Origin: Clostridiales bacterium oral taxon 876 str. F0540 | GTDB lineage: Bacteria; Bacillota; Clostridia; Clostridiales; Clostridiaceae | DNA length: 64,000 bases | Direction: 5' to 3' | Assembly (NCBI GenBank): GCA_000466585.1 | Contig: KE993473.1 | Location: forward strand, 64,402-128,401 | In this document: positions 7,179 through 14,929 of the stretch, piece after piece | Layout: every line of letters begins with the position of its first letter | How positions within the stretch are numbered: position 1 is the first letter of the stretch | Translations under genes and position numbers: made by a program | The notes under the pieces: model-generated | What the model was told of the DNA's origin: nothing | What the model saw: only the letters and a program-made list of their open reading frames with translations | Database searches by the model: none

Positions 7179-9125
7179 TTACCTGTTTGAATTAATAATA
7201 TTAAAATAAGAGTTTACTGTTAAGAAATAATAAATCATGTATATAGCTGTGTAGGCGCTGACCGTTATAATTATAGGCAGTGTTAGGTTTATTCTAATCA
7301 TTTGCGCTAAAAGTGTTGAAGCAACTAAACTGTGTATTATGCCAATCACTAGAGGCAGGGCAAAAACAATAAATATTTGCTTGCTTATAGAAGCTTTGAT
7401 TTCATTATTTGTTACCCCTATATTTTTAAGAATCTTATATCTGTTTTTATCATCATTGGCTTCTGATAACTGTTTAAAGAATATTATGCTTCCTGTAGCC
7501 GCTAAAAATAATAGTCCCATAAATGCGCCGATAAAAACTATCAAGCCAGAGTAAGTAAGCCCTCCCCTATATTCTGAATAATAAGCTGAAAATGTTGATG
7601 AATCTCCTTCAGTTTTAGGAAACTGCTCTGTTAATAAAGCTGTAAGCTCTTTTGTAAGGGCTTCACTATCTTTTTTATTATCAGTAATATATCCTTTTAT
7701 TCTATAGTTATTGTCTTTCGTATGATATTTATTATAAACCTCGTCTTTTACAACAACAGAGTATCTCATCAGCCCGGAATTTGTGAGAGCATATGGTTTA
7801 AAGTCTATAACCTTCATAGGAAACTTCTCATTATTCTTGTTTATTGATATATTTTTTTCTGTATGATCATATGCAGATGTAAAATTTAAGATCTGCCCAA
7901 ATACAACCGCTTCACTGCTGTCTTTTAGTTTTATAATATCCTTTAATCCTCGTGCATTTGCAATTTCATTATACTTGCTTTCTGATATTATATAAAAACT
8001 AGTCTCAGAAGTTTTATTTTTTGAGGATGAATTGAATAGATCAGGCCACTGTCCGCTTACTTTTGCATAGTTCATCTCAACAGAATTAATAATTTTGTTC
8101 TTAGGATATTTCGCAATAACAGCTTCTACTTTTTTATCTATAGAACTGTCATTACTGGCATAAGCATAAGTAAAGCCGAAGTTTTTTTGTAAGTTTACTG
8201 AAAGGTCGTAATGAAAACTTGCAGATACCTCCATAGCCGTAAGTGTAGCAGCGCTTAATACTGCAATTGTAGCCAAGGTTCTTCCACTAGCTTTAATTCT
8301 ATATAGCAGCTGAGAAGTTCCTATCATGTTAATACCTTTATAGTATTTCCTCTTGTTTTTCTTCGAGAGCTTAATGACTAATAAAGTTAATGATGAAAAA
8401 AGCATAAAGGTTCCTATTACAGTGAGTGTCAAGGTTATAAGTATAGCAAAAGCAGTAAACCCAGACACCGGTCTTGTATAAATAAAATATCCTATTCCTA
8501 TAATCACAATAGAAAGTATAGATTTAAGTACGGAGATCCTTGGTTCTTTATCTCCTTGGCTCTCTGCCTTAAAAAGCTCTATAAGTTTAAATTTATATAT
8601 AAGCCTGTAACTGTTAACTGATGATATTAGAAATAATATAGTAAATACGATTGTGGTATTGGAAATGGACTTTAAAGGTATCATAAACTTAATACTGTCC
8701 GAAAACCCCATAAGCCTTACCAAAATCATAATAAAAAGCTTAGAAAGTAACCCTCCAATAAAAATACCGGATATTAATGCCACTATGCCCATAACAATAT
8801 TTTCATAAAAAAGCATTCTTCCTATTTGTCTTTTTCTTATTCCAAGAAGAGAATAAAGAGCTACTTCCTTTTTTCTTCTCCTTATAAAAAAAGAGTTGGA
8901 GTACCAAATAAAAATCGCAACAAATACTGCAATGACAATAGCAGACGCTTTAAATATACTGGAAAACTGTACAGAGGCTCCGGCAATCTCATGAATTTGC
9001 GTATTATATTCTATTGAAGTAAAAGTAAAATAAATCATTATACTAAATACCATCGACATAAAATATAAAAAATAATTGTAAAAGTTCCTTTTTATGTTTT
9101 TAAGGGAAATATTAAATAAACCCAT
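7179..9125 (-). CDS. BceB-type FtsX-family ABC permease, without adjacent ATPase
   Basis: 648 residues with the layout of bacitracin-export/sensing permeases (BceB, VraG): one N-terminal helix (15-35), three helices by residue 160, further helices at about 195-300, a large extracytoplasmic domain (about 310-520) and three C-terminal helices (about 525-640). The FtsX core IRRRKKEVALYSLLGIRKRQIGRML is at 81-105. Such permeases normally follow a BceA ATPase and sit near a BceRS two-component system; none is next to this gene. The RBS is weak (AAAGGATTAAGAG). Likely role: detection of or resistance to cell-wall-active peptides, using an ATPase encoded elsewhere. Confidence 0.85.
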   Translation of the reverse strand: MGLFNISLKNIKRNFYNYFLYFMSMVFSIMIYFTFTSIEYNTQIHEIAGASVQFSSIFKASAIVIAVFVAIFIWYSNSFFIRRRKKEVALYSLLGIRKRQIGRMLFYENIVMGIVALISGIFIGGLLSKLFIMILVRLMGFSDSIKFMIPLKSISNTTIVFTILFLISSVNSYRLIYKFKLIELFKAESQGDKEPRISVLKSILSIVIIGIGYFIYTRPVSGFTAFAILITLTLTVIGTFMLFSSLTLLVIKLSKKNKRKYYKGINMIGTSQLLYRIKASGRTLATIAVLSAATLTAMEVSASFHYDLSVNLQKNFGFTYAYASNDSSIDKKVEAVIAKYPKNKIINSVEMNYAKVSGQWPDLFNSSSKNKTSETSFYIISESKYNEIANARGLKDIIKLKDSSEAVVFGQILNFTSAYDHTEKNISINKNNEKFPMKVIDFKPYALTNSGLMRYSVVVKDEVYNKYHTKDNNYRIKGYITDNKKDSEALTKELTALLTEQFPKTEGDSSTFSAYYSEYRGGLTYSGLIVFIGAFMGLLFLAATGSIIFFKQLSEANDDKNRYKILKNIGVTNNEIKASISKQIFIVFALPLVIGIIHSLVASTLLAQMIRINLTLPIIITVSAYTAIYMIYYFLTVNSYFNIINSNR

Positions 9126-9339
9126 CGTCTCTTAATCCTTTCTCGTTTGTTTTAAACTACAATATTATTGTATAAAATAATAGTTTTTCAATCCATGTTT
9201 CTAGCTTACATATCCTTATGTATTTCTTACATTTTTGTCACTTGAGATAAAATTAGTCTTTATGCATTAATAAACCATATAAATTTACAATATAATATCT
9301 GTTTTTCCATACTCTCAGCTAATATTTTTGCTAAAAAAT

Positions 9340-9365
9340 AGAGAGCCACTTTAGTATGGCTCTCT
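9340..9365 (-). terminator. Terminator of the DeoR regulator gene
   Basis: Stem AGAGAGCCA / TGGCTCTCT with loop CTTTAGTA, immediately downstream of the regulator stop codon and followed by a T-rich stretch on the minus strand. Confidence 0.85.
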
Positions 9366-9368
9366 AAT

Positions 9369-10130
9369 CTATAATAACTTAACGTTCAACTTGGTCAACT
9401 TATCGTTAACTTCGTTTGAGATATCAGAATCCGTAATTACAGCATCAAAATCCTCTAAAACCGAAAACCTATACGTGCTGTCTAAATTGAATTTTTCCTT
9501 CTCAATAAGCAAAAATACTTCCTTGCTATTTAAAACTACAAGCTCTTTAACATTTCCGTCCTCTAATGAAGCAGTACCTACACTTCCTGTGATTAAATTA
9601 ACCCCGGCACTTCCTAAAAAACCTTTGTTGAATATGTAATTGGATATACTTTTAAATACTTCTGATCCCATAACTCCACCGGATTTATTATCATAAACTC
9701 CGCCTATACATATTATCTGTGAGATTTCATTATCCTTAAAAAGAGGAGGAATTAAAATCATATTAGTTATCAAAGTTATTTTCTTAGTGCTCTCGGCAAT
9801 TAGCCTAGCTAATATTAAATTTATGCTTGAAGCTTCTAAAAAAACCACATCTCCATCTTTTATTAAATCAAAAGCCTTTTTGGCAATTATCTCCTTGTTA
9901 CTCAAATTTACATTCATCCTTGATGTTATGGGACTGCTTTTAGAAATTTCTCTATTTAAAATGGCTCCACCATAGGTTCTTTTAATAGTACCCTCTTTCT
10001 CGAGCCTTTGAAGATCCTTTCTAATCATACCTTCAGAAACTTTAAACAACTTACTTAGTTCATTTACCCTTACCCTGCCATGTTTATTAAGCATATCTAA
10101 AATTTGCTCTATTCTTTCTTCAGTAAACAT
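9369..10130 (-). CDS. DeoR-family transcriptional regulator
   Basis: 253 residues. The N-terminal winged helix (1-60) has RIEQILDMLNKHGRVRVNELS and EGMIRKDLQRLEKEGTIKRTYGGAIL, the DeoR signature. Residues 75-240 form the sugar-phosphate sensor domain, with DGDVVFLEASSIN, LITNM and GGVYDNKSGGVMG where phosphosugar binding is expected. Members usually repress a sugar uptake or catabolic operon, but here no sugar gene is adjacent on either side, so its targets are elsewhere or only itself. RBS GGGGTG. Inverted copies of TGATTAATATT around 10163-10255 may be its operators. Confidence 0.9.
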   Translation of the reverse strand: MFTEERIEQILDMLNKHGRVRVNELSKLFKVSEGMIRKDLQRLEKEGTIKRTYGGAILNREISKSSPITSRMNVNLSNKEIIAKKAFDLIKDGDVVFLEASSINLILARLIAESTKKITLITNMILIPPLFKDNEISQIICIGGVYDNKSGGVMGSEVFKSISNYIFNKGFLGSAGVNLITGSVGTASLEDGNVKELVVLNSKEVFLLIEKEKFNLDSTYRFSVLEDFDAVITDSDISNEVNDKLTKLNVKLL

Positions 10131-10529
10131 TTAGACACCCCATCACTTTTTCTCATTTAGTACTATTGTTGATTAATATTATAACATTATTATTAAATTT
10201 TACAAAACAACTTGAAAAGCAACTTATAATGATATAAAATAATATTAATCAGTAATAAACAATAATAAATGATAATAAATTTTATATCTATTATGACATA
10301 TAATTTAGCGTAATAGGGTAATGCCTAGCGAAATACTTTATATGTTTAGGCATCTTCAAAAATAGACTGCACTTTCAGTCTGCTTGAAGATGCCTAATTT
10401 ATTTTGCTTTTACAAATATAATCTAGTGAATCAGTATGCCTCTTACCCCTGATTAAAGGCCACTAACCTGTAATCTATAGATATTTTATGGAAAAACATG
10501 TATTCTATAAACAAGGAGGCTGATAAGAT
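10131..10529. other. Regulatory spacer between the DeoR and LytTR genes
   Basis: No gene. The left part is very AT-rich and has TGATTAATATT and AATATTAATCA in opposite orientation plus repeated AATAATAAAT blocks, plausible operator material for the DeoR regulator. The right part carries the alternative hairpins described at 10321-10396, upstream of the LytTR gene, whose RBS AAGGAGG is at 10513-10519. Confidence 0.5.
10321..10396 (+). promoter_or_regulatory. Alternative hairpins upstream of the LytTR gene
   Basis: TAGGCAT at 10347-10353 can pair either with ATGCCTA at 10321-10327 or, as part of the longer arm TAGGCATCTTCAA, with TTGAAGATGCCTA at 10384-10396. The longer hairpin has an inner AGACTG/CAGTCT stem and a T-rich 3' side. 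If transcribed on the plus strand this is the layout of an attenuator, with anti-terminator first and terminator second; alternatively it is just a terminator. No promoter was pinned down. Confidence 0.5.
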
Positions 10530-10994
10530 ATGAAAGTTGAAATACGGCAAGTCAATTCTCCAGAAGAAGAATGTGCAATTCTTAATATTTTCGAAAATCA
10601 CACCGGAATTGCTAAACTTAAGGATATAATTGAGACTGAATCCTATCAAACGATAAAAATTTCTTGTTTTCTGGGTGAGCAGATATATTCAATTTCCTGT
10701 GAACACATTTTATTTATTGAAACTATACAAGAGACGCTGTTTGTTCACACCGGCAGCAAAATATACGAAGCTAAGAAAAGATTATATGAATTAGAAGAAA
10801 TTCTTCCTGACAATTTCGCACGCATTTCAAAGTCAGTAATAATGAACCTTAGTCAGGTAGAACACTACAGTCCGCTTGCAAACGGACTTATGAAAGCATC
10901 TTTTTATAATGGTGAGGAGACCTATATATCCAGAAAATATCTACGTCTTCTCAGATCAAATATAGGAGGTAAAAATCATGACAAGAGAAGATAA
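10530..10994 (+). CDS. LytTR-domain DNA-binding regulator without receiver
   Basis: 154 residues; the C-terminal two thirds (about 46-148) form a LytTR DNA-binding domain: IKISCFLGEQIYSI, HILFIETIQETLFVHTG, AKKRLYELEEILPDNFARISKSVIMNL and YISRKYLRLLRS. There is no phospho-acceptor domain, so it is not a standard response regulator. In Firmicutes such stand-alone LytTR proteins are co-transcribed with a membrane protein that probably controls them; here the membrane gene overlaps its 3' end by 17 nt. RBS AAGGAGG. Confidence 0.88.
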   Translation: MKVEIRQVNSPEEECAILNIFENHTGIAKLKDIIETESYQTIKISCFLGEQIYSISCEHILFIETIQETLFVHTGSKIYEAKKRLYELEEILPDNFARISKSVIMNLSQVEHYSPLANGLMKASFYNGEETYISRKYLRLLRSNIGGKNHDKRR

Positions 10995-11643
10995 AATTGA
11001 CATTACTACAAAAGGTCTTTTTTTAGGGCTTATATTATTCGTAAGTACAATTGCTTTTTTACTCATCAGTAAGGACATGCAAAATTTAAAAACTGTTGGC
11101 ACTTTCCTAATTCCAATCGTTATTTGTTATGCTCTAGTTGGTATGCTTATCAGATGGATGGTGTACCGAAGTGCTCTAAAAAAGGAAAGTAACCATCTAT
11201 TTTCAGGTGTTGCTTCTTATTATTGGGTATGTATGATTTTTACAGTTATTAGTGTGTGCGCTTACTTTATACCTCAGGCTATTCGATATATAGTGCTTAT
11301 AAATGCAGCAGTATTATTACTGGTTTGGGTTTTGGATTATTTATATTTAAAAAATATTGCTAAAGAGTTGAATTCCGGTCTTAAATATCACAGAGTAACA
11401 CTTATTGAAGATTTGTTAGCAAGACCTCAGACAGAAGATATGTTTATGAAAGAAATAGAAGTTTACTGTAATAAGAATCATCTTACCTTAGAAGTTATTA
11501 AATCCGGAATACCTGCAAAAGTTAAGATGGATAATACACCATACCTTGTAAAACTCGGACAATATTATTCCATGATTGGAACTATCGTATATACACTGGA
11601 ATTTAGCAGTATACTTTCTAGCGCTGCCGGCAGCAAAAATTAA
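10978..11643 (+). CDS. Four-helix membrane protein with cytosolic C-terminal domain, LytTR partner
   Basis: 221 residues: four membrane helices (about 13-30, 41-60, 82-99 and 104-124) and a soluble tail. The arrangement resembles LytTR/DUF3021-type pairs, though the tail is longer than expected for DUF3021. Residues 150-205 of the tail resemble the main part of the next gene product. Start ATG with GGAGG 8 nt upstream. Likely a membrane anti-regulator or sensor for the LytTR protein; that is inferred from gene order. Confidence 0.72.
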   Translation: MTREDKIDITTKGLFLGLILFVSTIAFLLISKDMQNLKTVGTFLIPIVICYALVGMLIRWMVYRSALKKESNHLFSGVASYYWVCMIFTVISVCAYFIPQAIRYIVLINAAVLLLVWVLDYLYLKNIAKELNSGLKYHRVTLIEDLLARPQTEDMFMKEIEVYCNKNHLTLEVIKSGIPAKVKMDNTPYLVKLGQYYSMIGTIVYTLEFSSILSSAAGSKN

Positions 11644-11657
11644 GGAGGCATAATTAT

Positions 11658-11948
11658 ATGGGAATGATGGGTAAAATCAAAAAATATTTTCTGACCTCAA
11701 AGTCCTGGGTAATTGATCTTAAAGATTGCACATCGCTTCCTTCCAGTAATACAATTATAGAAACCATTCAGGAGTGGGCATCTAATAGCCATAAAAAAAT
11801 AACATTTATAAGTACCGAGAAGCCTGTTACTTTTATGCTGGATGGAACAAAATATATAGCAAATATTAATAAAGAACGGTGGGCTTATACTTTATATATT
11901 ACAGACAACGATTGTCATTCTGAAGTAAAAAAACATCTTAATATTTAA
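11658..11948 (+). CDS. Small soluble protein resembling the tail of its upstream neighbour
   Basis: 96 residues, no signal peptide or membrane helix. Residues 30-83 follow the same pattern as residues 150-205 of the preceding membrane protein: a helix ending in N-H, a beta strand, then KPVTFMLDGTKYIANI against IPAKVKMDNTPYLVKL. Third gene of the LytTR operon, 14 nt after the previous stop, RBS AAGGAGG, followed by a strong terminator. It may compete with or modulate the membrane protein's tail. Function unknown. Confidence 0.65.
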   Translation: MGMMGKIKKYFLTSKSWVIDLKDCTSLPSSNTIIETIQEWASNSHKKITFISTEKPVTFMLDGTKYIANINKERWAYTLYITDNDCHSEVKKHLNI

Positions 11949-12002
11949 CATGTGTAAGCTAAATTGCATATCATTTTAAATACTACTATGTAAAACAAAA
12001 CG

Positions 12003-12049
12003 GCTGCTGTACTCCTAAGCTAATTACTAGGAGCGGAGCAGCTTTTTTT
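12003..12049 (+). terminator. Terminator of the LytTR operon
   Basis: Stem GCTGCTGTACTCCTA / TAGGAGCGGAGCAGC with one internal mismatch region, followed by seven T residues; about 55 nt past the last stop codon of the operon. Confidence 0.9.
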
Positions 12050-12057
12050 CATAAAAA

Positions 12058-13038
12058 CTAATTTACATTATTAATTTGATAATCATAAATCATTTTCGAA
12101 ATATGTCCTATAACCTCACTGGCATTTGAAACTCCTTGTGTGTATACAGATAAGATATAAGGATTTTCAGTATACACTATCGCCACATCGTTAACATAAT
12201 TGCTGTAATCGCCAACCTTATGAGCGGCTATTTCCTGAGGTATATATAAATCTATTCTATCATGAAAATCTGTAATCTTCATATTTGTAATAAGCTTACT
12301 GTAAAATGGATTGTTATCCGGATTACTGTACAGAAGCTTTAATAATGCTGTTTCATCATTTGCAGTTATATAATTTCCCGAATGATCAGTTTCATGGCCT
12401 AATTTTTTATCTATAAGACTACGCATATTCTGATATCCTAATTTCTTTATTATCATATTGGTTGCAATATTATCAGAATGTAATATAGAATAATCACTTA
12501 AAGTTTGAATAGGAATAGGTCTTATTAAACTTTGCCCCTGAAGAATTCCGGTTCCTTCTTCATAGCAATCCTCAGTGTACTTAAGGGATTCTGATGAACT
12601 TATTTGCCCCTTTTGGAACATATCATAAAGGACCATATTCATCTGTACCTTAACTGTACTTCCCGCTAAAAAAGTCTTATCTCCATTTATAACAATCTGT
12701 TTTCCGGAATTTATATCATAGTAAGATATACCTACATTATCAATATTCTTTCCTAAATATTTTTTAATTTGATCTTCAAGAGCTTGTCTCTTTTGTTCGT
12801 TCTGTTTATTTATTTGTAACTTCAGCTTTTCTTCATTAAGCTTGTCTCGTTCTTCTTCATAACTTTTGGTATTATCATTTATGACAGCAGGAGGTTCTAT
12901 CTTTTGGGACACTTCGCCGTTTGCTTGAGCTGTCTTTTTCATCTTCCTACCATATGGATCAAAGCCTGCTGCTGACACTATAATCAAGACAATGCCTACA
13001 ACTAAAAGACTTAATCTTATTATTCTTTTCTTATTCAA
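12058..13038 (-). CDS. Membrane-anchored class A beta-lactamase-like serine hydrolase
   Basis: 326 residues. An N-terminal anchor helix (about 7-25) is followed by a charged, probably coiled-coil stalk (58-95) and a beta-lactamase/transpeptidase-like domain. Active-site motifs are present: Ser127-x-x-Lys130 (AGSTVK), Ser188-Asp-Asn190 (LHSDN) and Lys274-Val-Gly276 replacing KTG; Glu216 in HETDH may play the omega-loop Glu. The second half (KVGDYSNYVNDVAIVYT) matches class A enzymes. It could hydrolyse beta-lactams or, more cautiously, act on wall peptides. The start is TTG at 13038, with GGGGG 8-9 nt upstream. Confidence 0.82.
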   Translation of the reverse strand: MNKKRIIRLSLLVVGIVLIIVSAAGFDPYGRKMKKTAQANGEVSQKIEPPAVINDNTKSYEEERDKLNEEKLKLQINKQNEQKRQALEDQIKKYLGKNIDNVGISYYDINSGKQIVINGDKTFLAGSTVKVQMNMVLYDMFQKGQISSSESLKYTEDCYEEGTGILQGQSLIRPIPIQTLSDYSILHSDNIATNMIIKKLGYQNMRSLIDKKLGHETDHSGNYITANDETALLKLLYSNPDNNPFYSKLITNMKITDFHDRIDLYIPQEIAAHKVGDYSNYVNDVAIVYTENPYILSVYTQGVSNASEVIGHISKMIYDYQINNVN

Positions 13039-13271
13039 ACCTCTTACCCCCTTGCATTCCTTAAGAGTCCTTAAAGATTGCTAATCTTTATACCCCTTAA
13101 AATCCAACTTCAAACACGACATAGACAATAATAACAGAACAATGTGTGAGAAATATAGCCATATTGTTAATAAAATGTGAACAAAATATTTTTTACATAT
13201 ACTGTGTACTAATGTAAAAAAAATAAGAGTAAGATTTAAGAAGAATCAATTTAGTAAAATTGAGAGGGTTT

Positions 13272-13658
13272 ATGCTAAGAAACAACTTTTATAGGTATAG
13301 ATATAATAATTTCATGAGATTTAAGTTTTTATTAATTGCAATCGGTATTATTGCGGGGATTATTATAATACTGCTGTTTCCACACCTTGTTAGAAGTACT
13401 TATAAAGTAACTGTTACAAATAAGCAAATGGTAAAACGCAATAATATTAATTATTATTATATCTACACGGAAACGGAAAATGGAGATTTAAGGGTATTTG
13501 AGGACGCTAATAATTTCGCAGAATTAAAATTTAATTCCGGTGATTTATATTGGACAATGGAAGTTAATAGGAAGTATGAAATAAGGGCTTATGGCATAAA
13601 CATGCCAACATTTTCTCACTATCAAAATATTGTAAAGGTAAAAGGAATAGCCAAATAG
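13272..13658 (+). CDS. DUF1523-like membrane-anchored protein
   Basis: 128 residues from the ATG at 13272. One membrane helix (about 17-37), then an extracytoplasmic beta-rich domain with KVTVTNKQMVKRNN, YYIYTETENGDLRVFED, LKFNSGDLYWTMEVNRKYEIRAYG and a closing YQNIVKV, which is the pattern of the DUF1523 family. A TTG at 13260 would add four residues. GAGGG lies only 3 nt before the ATG, so the exact start is uncertain. Function unknown; stand-alone transcription unit ending in the terminator at 13671. Confidence 0.75.
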   Translation: MLRNNFYRYRYNNFMRFKFLLIAIGIIAGIIIILLFPHLVRSTYKVTVTNKQMVKRNNINYYYIYTETENGDLRVFEDANNFAELKFNSGDLYWTMEVNRKYEIRAYGINMPTFSHYQNIVKVKGIAK

Positions 13659-13670
13659 ATTATATAAAAG

Positions 13671-13727
13671 GAGACTATCTCAAAAATACTATACCTGCTT
13701 CTTGGTATTTTGAGACAGTCTCTTTTC
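13671..13727. terminator. Terminator between the DUF1523 and AraC genes
   Basis: Outer arms GAGACT and AGTCTC enclose TCTCAAAAATAC / GTATTTTGAGA, giving a long imperfect stem followed by TTTT. Located between converging genes, so it can serve both. Confidence 0.85.
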
Positions 13728-13735
13728 ATATTAAT

Positions 13736-14644
13736 TTATAGTTTTTTAACAGGAACGGCCTGCTTTGCTCCCATTTCTTTTGAAGCACCATAATTATATT
13801 TAGGCGCCGATTCAAAGTCATATTCGAATCCGTATTGTTTTGGTTTATAATTATCTATTGCTTTGAATACGCTGCCAATTGCTTTACCAAAGTCATCTTC
13901 ATTTTCAAAAGGCTCAGTCTGAAAATACATCATACTGCACTCCGGAAGTTCTATACAAGCACAGCCCTCTGGGATTTTACCGTCATAATTAAATGGTAAC
14001 TCAACACCGGCAGCACAATTAGTAGTTCCTGCTGTTATAAGCTTATTTGGCAGCTCTAAAATGGCTGCATTATCCAATCTGCATTCTATACTGTTAAAAA
14101 GTCCCACCCAGTCACAACCGCATTCTTCACAAAAGCTCCAATAATCGTGAGCCTTTTTAGCACGCATAATTAATAATTTTCTCTTCGGTCTTTCAACTAT
14201 ACTTACCGTACACAATGTTACTAAATTTTCCTTTTCCATATTTTCTTTCTCCTTGTCATTAAGATAGGAATAGTAATGCTTAATGGGATACTGAACAAAA
14301 TACTTTATAGGCGGCTTCTCTTGTCTGTATTTTTGCGGTGTTATTCCAAACTCATTTGAAAATGCCCGTATAAAGCCTTCATGAGTATCAAAATGAGTAT
14401 CAAAAGCAATATCTAATATATTGTCTTTACTCCGCAGCAAATTCTTTGCACCATCAGTTAAACGAATTGCCCTTATATAATCAAAAGGCGTTCTACCCAA
14501 AAGCTCCTTAAAAATACGAACAGCATGCCTCAAAGAATAACCAGATGCCTCTGCTATATCACACAGCTTTATTTCTTCATCTATATGCCTCTTAATATAA
14601 TCCTGCATTTTCTGAACCGCTGCTACTTTTTCCCATTGATTCAT
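13736..14644 (-). CDS. AraC-family regulator with GyrI-like ligand-binding domain
   Basis: 302 residues. An N-terminal pair of AraC helix-turn-helix motifs (about 10-105, including IKLCDIAEASGYSLRHAVRIFKE and the second motif ending GFIRAFSNEFGITPQKYR) is followed by a GyrI-like effector domain (about 145-295). This Rob/SoxS-plus-GyrI combination typically responds to drugs or other hydrophobic ligands. The start at 14644 has AAGGGAGG 8 nt upstream. The transcript leader contains an array of repeated hairpins (14660-14875). The MFS transporter upstream on the same strand is a plausible target or co-regulated gene. Confidence 0.9.
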   Translation of the reverse strand: MNQWEKVAAVQKMQDYIKRHIDEEIKLCDIAEASGYSLRHAVRIFKELLGRTPFDYIRAIRLTDGAKNLLRSKDNILDIAFDTHFDTHEGFIRAFSNEFGITPQKYRQEKPPIKYFVQYPIKHYYSYLNDKEKENMEKENLVTLCTVSIVERPKRKLLIMRAKKAHDYWSFCEECGCDWVGLFNSIECRLDNAAILELPNKLITAGTTNCAAGVELPFNYDGKIPEGCACIELPECSMMYFQTEPFENEDDFGKAIGSVFKAIDNYKPKQYGFEYDFESAPKYNYGASKEMGAKQAVPVKKL

Positions 14645-14659
14645 TACTTTTTCCTCCCT

Positions 14660-14875
14660 TTGGTCGGAAACACTGAGCAATTAAAAATTACTCGCTCTCG
14701 CTCGCTAATTGCTCGTTAAAGGTCATTTAGACCTTTAGTTCGGGGTTGCTTAACTTGCTCGTTTCCACTCGCAAGCAACCCGTTAAAGGTCATTTAGACC
14801 TTTAGTTCGGGGTTGCTTAACTTGCTCGTTTCCACTCGCAAGCAACCCGTTAAAGGTCATTTAGACCTTTAACCC
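14660..14875 (-). repeat. Array of structured leader repeats before the AraC regulator
   Basis: Three copies of a 23-nt hairpin (arms TTAAAGGTC or CTAAAGGTC with GACCTTTAA, loop TAAAT in transcript sense) at 14716-14738, 14783-14805 and 14850-14872. Between them are two identical hairpins with arms GGGTTGCTT and AAGCAACCC (14743-14781, 14810-14848). The array ends with a hairpin with arms GAGCAATT/AATTGCTC (14675-14714), the tag CAGTGTTTCCGAC and the RBS. The block 14741-14807 is repeated exactly with a 67-bp period. This is the largest member of the leader family in the window. Confidence 0.9.
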
Positions 14876-14929
14876 TTAAAGAAAATATATCAAATTTCAG
14901 CTTTGTTTTCTTGACCTAAAAAGACAAGT

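Noticed and set aside
14741..14874. Tandem repeats considered as a CRISPR-like array.
   Set aside because: Only two 67-bp units with identical 'spacers', each unit being a pair of hairpins; no cas genes in the window.
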